Shown: positions 44,217 to 53,044 of the stretch, in pieces
Layout of the letters: each line of letters begins with the position of its first letter
Position numbering within the stretch: position 1 is the stretch's first letter
Assembly (NCBI RefSeq): GCF_011683955.1
Contig: NZ_JAAQPI010000005.1
Coordinates: forward strand, 124,001-188,000
Direction: 5' to 3'
Length of the DNA stretch: 64,000 nt
Origin: Pseudomaricurvus alkylphenolicus
GTDB lineage: Bacteria > Pseudomonadota > Gammaproteobacteria > Pseudomonadales > Cellvibrionaceae
Position numbers and translations under genes: made by a program
Notes under the pieces: model-generated
What the model was told of the DNA's origin: nothing
Seen by the model: the letters and a program-made list of their open reading frames with translations, nothing else
Database searches by the model: none

Positions 44217-45491
44217 ATGACTGATCGACGTATTTTGTTCTCCCTGCTGTTAACCTATTTTGTATTCGCCATATTGTTGAACAGTGTGGGTACCGTCATT
44301 CTGCAAGTGATTGGCAATTATGAAGTGAGCAAGCAGAGTGCGAGTGTGCTGGAGGGATTCAAAGATCTGCCGATCGCCGTGGTGTCGTTTGTTGTAGCGT
44401 CTTTTTTACCGCGACTGGGGTTCCGAAATGCGATGATGGTGGGGCTGTTTATTGTCACGATCGCCTGTCTGTCCATGCCATTGTTTCCGTCATTTCTGAC
44501 GACTAAATTGTTATTCATGTGTGCGGGCATTTCTTTCGCTTTGGTAAAAGTGTCGGTTTATTCCTCGGTGGGTTTATTGTCCCGTTCCAGCCAACATCAC
44601 GCCAGCATTCTCAATACGGTGGAAGGTACTTTTATGGTGGGTGTGTTGGCCGGTTACTGGTTGTTCAGCGCATTTATTGATTCAGCAGATCCATCTTCAC
44701 AGAGCTGGTTGCAGGTGTATTGGTGGCTCGCGGGGCTGTGTGTGGTGAATATCGGGTTGTTACTGAGTACGCCCTTTGACGAATCGGAAGCCCGTTCACG
44801 TGATCAGGATTCGGGGCGAGCCAGGGGATTGCGTCAGGACTTTGTCGATATGCTGAAGCTGACGGCCAAACCCATGGTGTGCATTTTTGTCTTGAGTGCC
44901 TTCCTGTATGTATTGATTGAGCAAGGCATAGGTACCTGGCTGCCGACCTTTAATAACGAAATACTGAAGCTGCCCGCCGCCATGAGTGTGCAGGCCACCA
45001 GTATTTTTGCCGCTTGCCTGGCAATCGGACGCCTAAGCGCGGGTGTGGTTATGCGCCGCTTTGACTGGTATCCGGTATTGAACGTGTGCATTCTTGCCAT
45101 GGGGGCATTGATCATTCTCACTCTGCCATTAACCCGGGGCATTGAGGCAGCGGCCAATATTGGCTGGTTTAACGCGCCGCTCGCTGCTTATGTCTTTCCT
45201 TTGATCGGTTTGTTTATGGCGCCGATCTATCCCGCCATCAACTCTGTCATGCTGAGCTCTCTGCCCAAGTATCAACATTCCGCTATGACTGGCCTTATCG
45301 TGATCTTTTCGTCACTGGGTGGCACCACCGGTTCTATCATTACAGGCGTCGTATTTGGACGTTTCGACGGGCAGACGGCTTTTTATCTGTCGCTGTTGCC
45401 GCTAAGCATCATCCTGGTCGCCTTGTACTTTTTCCGCCGCCAGGTCCTTCGGCTTGGCGGGGGGGAAGAGCCTTCAGCTCTAATGACCTAG
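44217..45491 (+). CDS. MFS sugar transporter (FucP-like)
   Basis: 424 aa with about 12 hydrophobic segments. GFKDLPIAVVSFVVASFLPRLGF and the mid-protein NTVEGTFMVGVLAGYWLFSA resemble the FucP branch of the major facilitator superfamily, proton-linked sugar importers. It is divergent from the GH65 gene and shares its operator region. It is followed by a LacI regulator gene 113 nt on. It should bring the disaccharide or glucose from periplasm to cytosol. Confidence 0.88.
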   Translation: MTDRRILFSLLLTYFVFAILLNSVGTVILQVIGNYEVSKQSASVLEGFKDLPIAVVSFVVASFLPRLGFRNAMMVGLFIVTIACLSMPLFPSFLTTKLLFMCAGISFALVKVSVYSSVGLLSRSSQHHASILNTVEGTFMVGVLAGYWLFSAFIDSADPSSQSWLQVYWWLAGLCVVNIGLLLSTPFDESEARSRDQDSGRARGLRQDFVDMLKLTAKPMVCIFVLSAFLYVLIEQGIGTWLPTFNNEILKLPAAMSVQATSIFAACLAIGRLSAGVVMRRFDWYPVLNVCILAMGALIILTLPLTRGIEAAANIGWFNAPLAAYVFPLIGLFMAPIYPAINSVMLSSLPKYQHSAMTGLIVIFSSLGGTTGSIITGVVFGRFDGQTAFYLSLLPLSIILVALYFFRRQVLRLGGGEEPSALMT

Positions 45492-45604
45492 CCATCAACG
45501 GTGATGATTCAGCCTTCTACAGCGGCGATATAAGGCTCGGGTTTTACAAGCCTCGGGCTTTTACCTAAGATGTGGGCAATTGCCGATCTGAGTTGTAAAC
45601 ACCT

Positions 45605-46663
45605 ATGCCCAAAGATTCCCCTTCCGCCGTTTCCATGTCCGATATTGCCCGGCAGGCGGGGGTATCGGAGTCGACGGTTTCCAGGGCGTTAAACAACAGT
45701 AGCCTCATCAGTCAAAAGACTCGCGATCGCATTCAGGGGATCGCACGCGATCTGAATTACAAGATCAACGAAAGTGCGCGTAATCTGCGTCTGCAGCAAA
45801 GCCGAACCATCTCGGTGGTGATCAATTCGGAGTTAGAGGGCGGTCAATCGTTCTCCGATCCGTTTATGATGGATATGATTGGTGCGATAGCCGACGAGCT
45901 TAGTCGCCATCAGTACGATCTGTTGTTTTCCAGCCGTATTATTGCCAGTCAGGATTGGCATGCCTACCTGCTTGACGCCCGCCGTGCGGATGGCGTGATT
46001 GTGATTGGTCAGGGCAAAGATGATCAGCCGCTGCGTGACCTGCAGTTGCGGGGTGATCCGGTGGTGGTTTGGGGGTGTGCCAGGCCAGGTGCAGAGTATT
46101 GCACAGTCGGCAGTGACAATATTCTGGGTGGCCGGTTGGCGACGGAACATCTGATTGAGCTGGGGCGACAGCGCATTGTATTTCTGGGCGATATCGAACA
46201 CGCGGAAATCGAAGATCGTTTTCAAGGCTATCTGCAAGCGTTGCAGGGGGCCCATATGGAAACCACGGAGCGGCACATCAAAGCGGCCTTTTCCATCCCT
46301 TCGGGTTATGCCCTTGTCAGAGAGCTTATCGAGCATGAGATTGATTTCGACGCGGTGTTTGCTGCGTCAGACAACATTGCCATGGGGGCGATTCAGGCGC
46401 TTCAAGAGCATGGTCGGCAGGTTCCTGTGGATGTGTCCGTGGTGGGGTTCGACGATGTGCCCGTGGCGGGGTTCTTTAATCCGCCCCTGACCACCATTCG
46501 CCAACCCATACATGCCGGCGGCGAACTGATGGTGTCCAAAATGATGGCGCGGCTGAAAGGCGAATTGGTGGAGTCAGAAGTGTTGGAGCCACAGTTGGTT
46601 GTGCGAGCCTCCTGCGGAGCCGACCCCGACTATACTCCGCTGCAGGGACTTAATCCCTCCTGA
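45605..46663 (+). CDS. LacI-family transcriptional regulator
   Basis: 352 aa. The N-terminal HTH is standard (SMSDIARQAGVSESTVSRAL), followed by the hinge helix (YKINESARNLRLQQSRTISV) and a periplasmic-binding-protein-like effector domain (DAVFAASDNIAMGAIQAL, then VSVVGFDDVPVAGFFNPPLT). It likely represses the GH65 operon and the MFS gene through the two palindromes at 43.9 kb, with a disaccharide or phosphosugar as inducer. Confidence 0.93.
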   Translation: MPKDSPSAVSMSDIARQAGVSESTVSRALNNSSLISQKTRDRIQGIARDLNYKINESARNLRLQQSRTISVVINSELEGGQSFSDPFMMDMIGAIADELSRHQYDLLFSSRIIASQDWHAYLLDARRADGVIVIGQGKDDQPLRDLQLRGDPVVVWGCARPGAEYCTVGSDNILGGRLATEHLIELGRQRIVFLGDIEHAEIEDRFQGYLQALQGAHMETTERHIKAAFSIPSGYALVRELIEHEIDFDAVFAASDNIAMGAIQALQEHGRQVPVDVSVVGFDDVPVAGFFNPPLTTIRQPIHAGGELMVSKMMARLKGELVESEVLEPQLVVRASCGADPDYTPLQGLNPS

Positions 46664-46669
46664 CATCTA

Positions 46670-46686
46670 CTGACAGAATCTGTCAG
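46670..46686. promoter_or_regulatory. 17-bp perfect palindrome
   Basis: CTGACAGAATCTGTCAG is perfectly symmetric about its central A. It lies between the LacI gene stop and the AlkD-like gene start, 55 nt before the latter. It has no T-tract, so it is more likely an operator than a terminator. Confidence 0.4.
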
Positions 46687-46741
46687 GATGCCTTGGTCAT
46701 AATCCAGTCGACACTTTAGCGATCCAGGAAGATCCGCCCAT

Positions 46742-47830
46742 ATGCCTGAAGCCCTCAAAAACAGCTACAACATCGACTATGTTTCTAACCTCGCGAAGGT
46801 GGTTGGCCAGCACCGTAAGCGTTTCCCCGCCAAGCGATTTATCGAGTCCGTTATTGATTCTGATTGGGAGGAGCGTGAGCTCAAGCAGCGAATGTCTCAT
46901 ATTCGCGTTTGTCTGCACGAGGCGCTGAAATTACCCTTTGACCAGGCGCTGAATGTTCTGATTCCAGCGGCCGAACATTTTGGCGGTTACGAAGCCATGT
47001 TTTTTCCGGAGTATGTAGAAGCCTATGGATTAGACCATTGGGATCGTTCCATGCAGGCATTGGAAACCCTGACTCAATATTCCAGTAGCGAGTTTGCTGT
47101 GAGGCCTTTTATACTCAGAGACAGCGAGCGCATGATGAAACAAATGGTGACTTGGTCACGGCATGACAATCCCCATGTCCGACGGCTGGCCAGCGAAGGT
47201 TGCCGGCCGCGCTTGCCGTGGGCACAGGCCTTGCCAGTGTTCAAAAAACAACCTGAGCCCATTTTGCCGATACTGGACAATCTAAAAGCCGACGACTCGC
47301 TGTATGTGCGGCGCAGTGTGGCAAACAACCTCAATGATATTTCCAAGGACAATCCTCAAGTCACACTGAAGTGGGCAAAGGCCAATATTGGTAAACACTC
47401 TGATACGGACTGGATCATAAAGCACGCATCCCGAACTCTGCTTAAGCAGGGGCATCCTAAGGCGCTGGGTCTGTTTGGCTATCGTGCGGCCGATCATGTG
47501 AAGATTGCAGGGCTTTCTATAGAGAACCCCAACCCGAAAATCGGCGATACCATGGCGTTTTCTTTTGAGGTGTCCGGCAAGCGTGGCAGAGCACCACTAG
47601 GCAAATTGAGGGTGGAATACGCGATTGATTACCTCAAAGCCAACGGCAGCCATTCCCGCAAGGTGTTCAAGGTTGCGGAAGGGGACTATCGGGACCCAAA
47701 CCTGAGTTTCCAACGGCAGCAGAGTTTCCGTCAGATGAGTACCCGCAAACACTATGCCGGCGAGCATCGTCTGGCCATTATTGTCAATGGCGTCGAGCGG
47801 GCGCTAGCCACATTTGACCTTAAACGGTGA
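46742..47830 (+). CDS. DNA alkylation repair-like protein (AlkD type, HEAT repeats)
   Basis: 362 aa. Helical HEAT-like repeats run from about residue 30 to 250 (RHDNPHVRRLASEGCRPRLP, LKADDSLYVRRSVANNLNDI, DTDWIIKHASRTLLKQGHP), matching the AlkC/AlkD fold that removes alkylated bases without flipping them. A C-terminal ~100-residue beta-rich extension (VKIAGLSIENPNPKIGDTMA ...) follows, as seen in the longer members. Catalytic activity cannot be judged by eye. It is a single-gene unit. Confidence 0.82.
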   Translation: MPEALKNSYNIDYVSNLAKVVGQHRKRFPAKRFIESVIDSDWEERELKQRMSHIRVCLHEALKLPFDQALNVLIPAAEHFGGYEAMFFPEYVEAYGLDHWDRSMQALETLTQYSSSEFAVRPFILRDSERMMKQMVTWSRHDNPHVRRLASEGCRPRLPWAQALPVFKKQPEPILPILDNLKADDSLYVRRSVANNLNDISKDNPQVTLKWAKANIGKHSDTDWIIKHASRTLLKQGHPKALGLFGYRAADHVKIAGLSIENPNPKIGDTMAFSFEVSGKRGRAPLGKLRVEYAIDYLKANGSHSRKVFKVAEGDYRDPNLSFQRQQSFRQMSTRKHYAGEHRLAIIVNGVERALATFDLKR

Positions 47831-48007
47831 TTTTTCCGCTTTTTACATCTAAGTCTCTGAAAGGCATGGCCAAAAGGTTTGCTGATGAGAGATTGTGAAC
47901 AGCTTTAAATGTTGATTTAAGCGACAGGTTGCCCTAAGATCCAGGCATAAGGTCAATAACACAAGCTATAACATTAGAAGCGACCCTAGATAAGGAGATT
48001 GCCTTCA

Positions 48008-48466
48008 ATGGCAGAAGACGGTAAAAGCTCACTAAGAAGTGTGTCTTCCAACCCGTCCGGAAGAAGCGGCTCAGAGATGCGTCGTCACCGCCGGGTTGCA
48101 ACCGCATTCCAGGCTCAGGCCTCGACCAAAGATGGCAGTCAAGTCATCGGTACCATCCGGGATATTTCATTCAGCGGCTTGCGCCTCGAAGGGGATCGCG
48201 CGCTGTTAAATGCCCTGATGCCCAATATCGAACGCCATAATCAGCATATTCCCGCCCCCATCACCATAGAGTTCGATCTGCCGGACAGGCAGGAAAAGGC
48301 GAGGGCCAGAGTGGTCAGCGGCGCTGCTTACACACGTCGCAGTGACAATGATACCTACCAGATAGGAATGCAGCTGATTGACGTGGAGGACGGAGCTGAG
48401 GCCCTGACGGGCTTTCTGGTCTCTCAGGGTGCTGCCCCCAGCGGTTCAGGGGCCTGGCTAAATTAA
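48008..48466 (+). CDS. PilZ-domain c-di-GMP-binding protein
   Basis: 152 aa from the ATG at 48008, with AAGGAG ~10 nt upstream; a TTG at 47999 is less likely. The c-di-GMP-binding RxxxR-type arginines are in MRRHRRVATAFQ, and the second motif is DISFSGLRLEGD (DxSxxG). An N-terminal Ser-rich tail of ~25 residues precedes the domain. It probably binds c-di-GMP made by the GGDEF proteins in this window or elsewhere; the output is unknown. Confidence 0.82.
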   Translation: MAEDGKSSLRSVSSNPSGRSGSEMRRHRRVATAFQAQASTKDGSQVIGTIRDISFSGLRLEGDRALLNALMPNIERHNQHIPAPITIEFDLPDRQEKARARVVSGAAYTRRSDNDTYQIGMQLIDVEDGAEALTGFLVSQGAAPSGSGAWLN

Positions 48467-48482
48467 GCAGTACGGCTCTTTT

Positions 48483-49868
48483 TTAAATATTATGGTGGAG
48501 CCAGGTCCGCTTGCGAAAGCGCAGGCTGATCATGATGGCCTTGACCAACAGATCCACCACGAATACGCCGAAAATCCATTGCACCGGCAGATGGAATTCG
48601 GTCACGAGGGCCGCGAGCGGCAGGCGCACACCGAGAATGGTAATCAGGCCCGCTATCAGCGGATAGCCCGTATAACCGGCACCACGCATCGCCCCGCCGA
48701 AGACAAAATCCACTGCCAGCATAGGCTGCATCAGCGCAACGACGATGACAAACTGTGCCGTGAGCGCTGCAACTTCAGGGTCGTCCACCATCAGGTGAGC
48801 CAGCTCTTCAGCAAACGTGCCCGCCAATATCCCTGAGATCACCATGGTTGTCAGTGCCAATCGCAAGGCCTGGTAGACGCTGTCCAGAGCGGCCTGGTGA
48901 TCACCGGCTCCCAGGCATTGCCCAACCAGAGCCGAGGCGGCAATTGAGAACCCCAATCCGATCACCATGGTGACCGCAAACAGGTTCATGCCCACGCCGT
49001 AAGCGGCAAAGGCAGGAGTGCCGTAGGCGGCCACAAACCCCACGAACAGGAGCATGGCACCCTGCATCACTACTTGTTCCATGGTGGCAGGCAGGCAAAT
49101 GGTCAGGAAGCGATTGAGGCTGATACGTTGAACCGTCTCGGCGCACCCCGCCAGATCCGGCAGTTCGTCGATTCGGGCAGGTTTTGGTTCAGGGATACTG
49201 AAAGGCAAGGGCAGCCGCCCGGAAAGCCAAAGTCCCAGGTAAGCCAACGCCGCAAACGCAAACGATAGGCCCCATCCAATAGCGGCGCCATTGACCCCCA
49301 TTGCGGGCATGCCCAACTCACCATAGGCAAAAACATAAGCGCCCGCGATGCTGATACCATTGGCCAGGATCCCGACAAACATGGGGGTCTTGGCGTCTCC
49401 GATTGCACGGAACGCCGTGCTGAGGATCATCACAATGCCTTGGGCCGGACCAAACAGACACAGCAGGCGAATATAGTCTACCGCCAGAGGGTAGCTCTCG
49501 TCATCCAGCTGGAAGAAGTGGGCGAGTGGTTGAGCCAGCGAAATGGCGCTGATGGAGACCAGAATGCAGACTCCCAGGCCCACTTTTAGCGATAATCGCG
49601 TGGCCTCGGTGGCTCTGCGTTTGTCTCCGCTGCCCCAGGCACGGGATACCATAGCGGTGGTGGCGGAACCCATACCCATCAGTAGCGCCACCATGACAAA
49701 ATTGATCCGTTGCCCGGCGGTAACAGCGGCCACCGCCGGCGTGCCCAGGCTGGATACAATTTTAATGATCACAACACCGGCCAGGGTTGCCATCAAAAAC
49801 AGGGTGATGGAAGGCGCGGCAATGGACCAGACGCTGGGACGGGCGAACTCGTCTGTGGTTGGAGACAT
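48483..49868 (-). CDS. MATE-family efflux transporter
   Basis: 461 aa with about 12 hydrophobic segments in two homologous halves, each beginning with a PSITLFLMATLAGVVIIKIV or LPATMEQVVMQGAMLLFVGF type helix. This is the NorM/DinF multidrug and toxin extrusion layout, exporting cationic drugs by Na+ or H+ antiport. It converges with the PilZ gene, 16 nt between stops. It starts about 200 nt from the divergent SDR gene. Confidence 0.9.
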   Translation of the reverse strand: MSPTTDEFARPSVWSIAAPSITLFLMATLAGVVIIKIVSSLGTPAVAAVTAGQRINFVMVALLMGMGSATTAMVSRAWGSGDKRRATEATRLSLKVGLGVCILVSISAISLAQPLAHFFQLDDESYPLAVDYIRLLCLFGPAQGIVMILSTAFRAIGDAKTPMFVGILANGISIAGAYVFAYGELGMPAMGVNGAAIGWGLSFAFAALAYLGLWLSGRLPLPFSIPEPKPARIDELPDLAGCAETVQRISLNRFLTICLPATMEQVVMQGAMLLFVGFVAAYGTPAFAAYGVGMNLFAVTMVIGLGFSIAASALVGQCLGAGDHQAALDSVYQALRLALTTMVISGILAGTFAEELAHLMVDDPEVAALTAQFVIVVALMQPMLAVDFVFGGAMRGAGYTGYPLIAGLITILGVRLPLAALVTEFHLPVQWIFGVFVVDLLVKAIMISLRFRKRTWLHHNI

Positions 49869-50070
49869 CCGGAGACTCTACTTCAAATTGAATGGCCCAT
49901 GCTGGAGATACACCGGGCCCTGACAGTAACCGCGAACTGCGGCCGCGCGCATTGTAGCAGATTGAACCCTTTTGGCCTATGCGGACAGATGTCTTAGTCA
50001 ATGCGGACGATGCTGATTGTTGCTATCGCCCATACTGTATTGAGCAATACCATCAATTCAGGGGAAGCTA

Positions 50071-50838
50071 ATGACAAACACATTTGCCATGACGGGGGGC
50101 GCCACCGGTATCGGTGCGGCGGTAAAAGAGAAGCTCCGTGCTGAAGGCCACCGGGTGATAGTGATTGATCTCAAGGACGCGGACGTAGTGGCGGATCTCT
50201 CCAAACCCCAGGCGCGTGGGAAAGCGCTCGAACAGGTCGCCGACTTGGCTCCGGAGGGCCTTGATGGTTTTATTGCCTGTGCTGGGTTAGGCCCCCACGT
50301 TCAGCCGGCATCGCTGATAGATCGGGTGAATTTCTTTGGCGCTGTTGCGACCATCGAAGCGGCGATGGATCTGCTCAAGAAGAAAAACGGTGTCGTGGTG
50401 GCGGTAGGCTCAAATTCATCCGTGTTGCCGGGGCTGGATCAAAACCATGTGCAGGCGCTGTTGGATGGCGATGAAGAAAGAGCCTGCGAACTTGTCGATA
50501 CGCTGGATGGCCAGAACGCTTATGGTGGCTCAAAAAATGCGCTTACCCGATGGGTCAGACAGCAGGCTCCGGCTCTCATGAAACAGGGCGTTCGCATGAA
50601 TGCGGTTGCTCCCGGTATGACAACGACGCCGTTGACCGACAGGGTGTTTGAGGACGAGACCTATGGTCAGGCTATGCGGGATTTCAGCCAGATGATTCCC
50701 TGCGGAGAAATTGCTTCACCGGATATGATTGCCGATGCCATCTTATTTTTATTGTCGCCGGCATCGCGCTATGTCTGTGGCTCGGTACTGTTTGTCGACG
50801 GTGGTCAGGACGCATTGATACGGCCGGATTGCTATTGA
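50071..50838 (+). CDS. SDR resembling 3-alpha-hydroxysteroid dehydrogenase/carbonyl reductase
   Basis: 255 aa. NAD-binding motif GGATGIGAAVKEKL, then VIVIDLKDADVVADLS, ACAGLGP and the Tyr-Lys pair in AYGGSKNALTRWVR. C-terminal SRYVCGSVLFVDGGQDALIR. As I recall it, the Comamonas testosteroni 3-alpha-HSD has the same blocks in the same order, including ATGIGAA, DAEVIADLS and YAGSKNAL, so I place it in that subfamily. It may oxidise a sterol or another bulky alcohol or carbonyl. It stands alone, followed by repeat copy B. Confidence 0.8.
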   Translation: MTNTFAMTGGATGIGAAVKEKLRAEGHRVIVIDLKDADVVADLSKPQARGKALEQVADLAPEGLDGFIACAGLGPHVQPASLIDRVNFFGAVATIEAAMDLLKKKNGVVVAVGSNSSVLPGLDQNHVQALLDGDEERACELVDTLDGQNAYGGSKNALTRWVRQQAPALMKQGVRMNAVAPGMTTTPLTDRVFEDETYGQAMRDFSQMIPCGEIASPDMIADAILFLLSPASRYVCGSVLFVDGGQDALIRPDCY

Positions 50839-50924
50839 TTTATTCCTCATCTGACTACGGTCCAGCCTGGCTGGTGTGTGCCATAACCGGTCTTTCGTAG
50901 TTCGCAGTTTGTGCACTAGAGGGA

Positions 50925-51238
50925 TCGAAGCGGCCCTTACCTTCACGTTTTTGCCTTCTTTTGCAAGGTGCGGGATGCCGCAGATGCCTGCAACGGCCGC
51001 ACGAATGTAGGTCGGATTAGAAGCGCTTCGCGCTTCGTAATCCGACGTTCCGCCGAAGGTTTAAATTGGCGGCGGCCGTGTATAAAACACCTCTCGCAGC
51101 AACATCCCAAGGTGCTAAAAACCGGGCCGCAGCCAACGAACATCGCCGGCGGAACCGTCGGATTACGCTCCGCGAAGCGGAGCTAATCCAACCTACGCGA
51201 GAGCAAAACCCTGCCGATTCGAACGGCAGCTTATGGCA
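50925..51238 (+). repeat. ~313-bp direct repeat, copy B
   Basis: Near-identical to 38097-38409 over its full length. Here the left flank GTGCACTAGAGGGATCG runs straight into CGAAGCGGCCCTTA without the palindromic element found in copy A. It contains the same two GGATTA...AATCC small palindromes. The surrounding 480-bp gap (50839-51318) has no gene. Confidence 0.88.
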
Positions 51239-51318
51239 CTCAGCGGACTGTCAATCCCTGGTCAAGCTCCATTGAGCTAACATGAAAAATCGAGTCCAAA
51301 TTTATACGCGTTAAGACA

Positions 51319-51921
51319 TCAATCGTTTTTGGTTTGATACTTTGGTTTCACGGAATCAATCTCAATCCGGGCACGATCCGGCTCCACCTCGGTCAAAGGC
51401 TCTACACGGGTCATGGTTGCAAGGCTTCGGCGAGCCAATTCCTGATACTCTTCAGTTCCCTTGGTCTTCCAGCCAATCTCCTGATCACTTACCTGGCGAA
51501 TCACCTTCGCCGGGCTGCCCACCACCATGGACCGCTCCGGACACTCGAACTTTGCCTTCACAAAGGCACAGGCGGCGACGATGCATTCGGGGCCAATCTC
51601 TGCCCCGTCCATGACCACCGCATTCATGCCCACCAATGAATTACGGCCGATATGGCACCCATGCAACACGGCTCCGTGTCCGATGTGGCCATACTCCTCA
51701 ACCACCGTGTCGGTGCCTGGAAAACCGTGCATGACGCAGGTGTCCTGTAGGTTGGCGCCGGCCTTCAAGATCAGTCGCCCAAAATCCCCCCGCAGAGCCG
51801 CATTGGGTCCCACGTAACAGTTCGGACCCACAATCACATCTCCGATCAACACCGCCGTGGGGTGAACATAGGCGCTTGGATCCACAACCGGGGTGATCCC
51901 ATCGATACTGTATACCTGCAT
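51319..51921 (-). CDS. paaY: PaaY-type hexapeptide-repeat thioesterase
   Basis: 200 aa from the ATG at 51921, with GAGGAAG upstream; an extension to 51960 is weaker. [20 protein letters not shown] is the PaaY start. Left-handed beta-helix repeats follow ([40 protein letters not shown]) with the gamma-carbonic-anhydrase-like His residues. PaaY hydrolyses dead-end CoA esters that arise in phenylacetate degradation. It is divergent from paaG, sharing the PaaX-like operator at 52033-52071. Confidence 0.92.
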   Translation of the reverse strand: MQVYSIDGITPVVDPSAYVHPTAVLIGDVIVGPNCYVGPNAALRGDFGRLILKAGANLQDTCVMHGFPGTDTVVEEYGHIGHGAVLHGCHIGRNSLVGMNAVVMDGAEIGPECIVAACAFVKAKFECPERSMVVGSPAKVIRQVSDQEIGWKTKGTEEYQELARRSLATMTRVEPLTEVEPDRARIEIDSVKPKYQTKND

Positions 51922-52032
51922 GTTTACTTCCTCTTGTGTCTCTAAGCTTATGAAATCCAAAGCAAATTAGTCGAATAAACTGCCATTGTCCATGTCCATT
52001 TGGATCAGTAGGCGTGTTGCTTTCCTACAAAG

Positions 52033-52071
52033 TGATACATAAATAATAACAATAAGTGACTAAATGTGTCT
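52033..52071. promoter_or_regulatory. PaaX-like operator between paaY and paaG
   Basis: TGATAC (52033-52038) and GTGTCT (52066-52071) are inverted with a 27-nt spacer and one mismatch in the outer base. The spacing equals that at paaZ. It lies in the divergent promoter, about 70 nt from paaG and 110 nt from paaY. Confidence 0.55.
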
Positions 52072-52141
52072 CTTTTGTGGTAGACTTTTGCCCCTGATAA
52101 AAACGCAAACCCATCTATCACCTATACAGGACGCAGACATC

Positions 52142-52933
52142 ATGAGCTACAACACCATTACATTCGAGATCGACGAAGGTGTGGCGGTTTTGACTCTGAA
52201 TCGCCCGGATAAATTCAACAGCTTTAATACCGAGATGCATGAGGAAGTGCGTGATGCGCTGAAGGTGGCCCGTACCGATGATTCCATCCGTTGTTTACTG
52301 CTCACGGGTAACGGCCGAGCGTTCTGTGCCGGTCAGGACCTGGGTGATCGTAGTGTTGCTGCCGGAGAGGAGATGCCGGATCTCGGTGAGTCGGTTGAGA
52401 AGAACTATAACCCACTGATTCGTGCCATCAATAATCTGGATATGCCCGTGATTTGTGCGGTCAATGGTATTGCCGCCGGTGCCGGTTCCAGTGTTGCACT
52501 GGCCTGTGACATTGTTTTGGCAGCCCGTTCCGCCAGTTTCCTGCAGGCGTTCTGTAAAATTGGTGTGATCCCGGATTCCGGCAGTACCTGGATGTTGCCT
52601 CGCCTGGTGGGGATGGCCCGTGCCAAAGGTCTGGCCCTGTTGGGTGATAAGCTGCCCGCCGAGAAAGCCGAGGAGTGGGGTTTGATCTGGCAGTGTGTCG
52701 ATGACGACAAGCTGCAGGAGGAGAGCCTGGCGATGGCCAAGCATTTTGCCACTCAACCGACCAAAGGCCTGTCTCTGATCAAGCGTGCGCTTAAGGCATC
52801 CACCGCTAACTCTCTCGATGAGCAGCTGGAGCTGGAAAAGGAGTTTATGCGTATCGCTGGTTGTACAGACGATTACCGCGAAGGTGTTGCTGCGTTTATG
52901 GAAAAGCGTCCGGCCAATTTTAAAGGGAAGTAA
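52142..52933 (+). CDS. paaG: 1,2-epoxyphenylacetyl-CoA isomerase PaaG
   Basis: 263 aa from the ATG at 52142, the usual PaaG length. Crotonase-fold signatures: LTLNRPDKFNSFNTEMHEEV, GRAFCAGQDLGDRS (oxyanion hole) and NGIAAGAGSSVALACDIVLA. FLQAFCKIGVIPDSGSTWML carries the Asp expected of PaaG. It isomerises ring-1,2-epoxyphenylacetyl-CoA to oxepin-CoA, the substrate of PaaZ. It is the first gene of paaG-paaH-paaI-paaJ. The GQDLGDR motif is typical of PaaG rather than of the hydratase PaaF. Confidence 0.92.
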   Translation: MSYNTITFEIDEGVAVLTLNRPDKFNSFNTEMHEEVRDALKVARTDDSIRCLLLTGNGRAFCAGQDLGDRSVAAGEEMPDLGESVEKNYNPLIRAINNLDMPVICAVNGIAAGAGSSVALACDIVLAARSASFLQAFCKIGVIPDSGSTWMLPRLVGMARAKGLALLGDKLPAEKAEEWGLIWQCVDDDKLQEESLAMAKHFATQPTKGLSLIKRALKASTANSLDEQLELEKEFMRIAGCTDDYREGVAAFMEKRPANFKGK

Positions 52934-53044
52934 CGTCCCGTCACATCTACAAATCGCGTGATCTGAATGGCGTTCCCTTGGGGGTGTTACTAACATTGGT
53001 CGCGCGATTGTCGATTCACTGAGTTTAGAAGTGAGGATCTTCCT

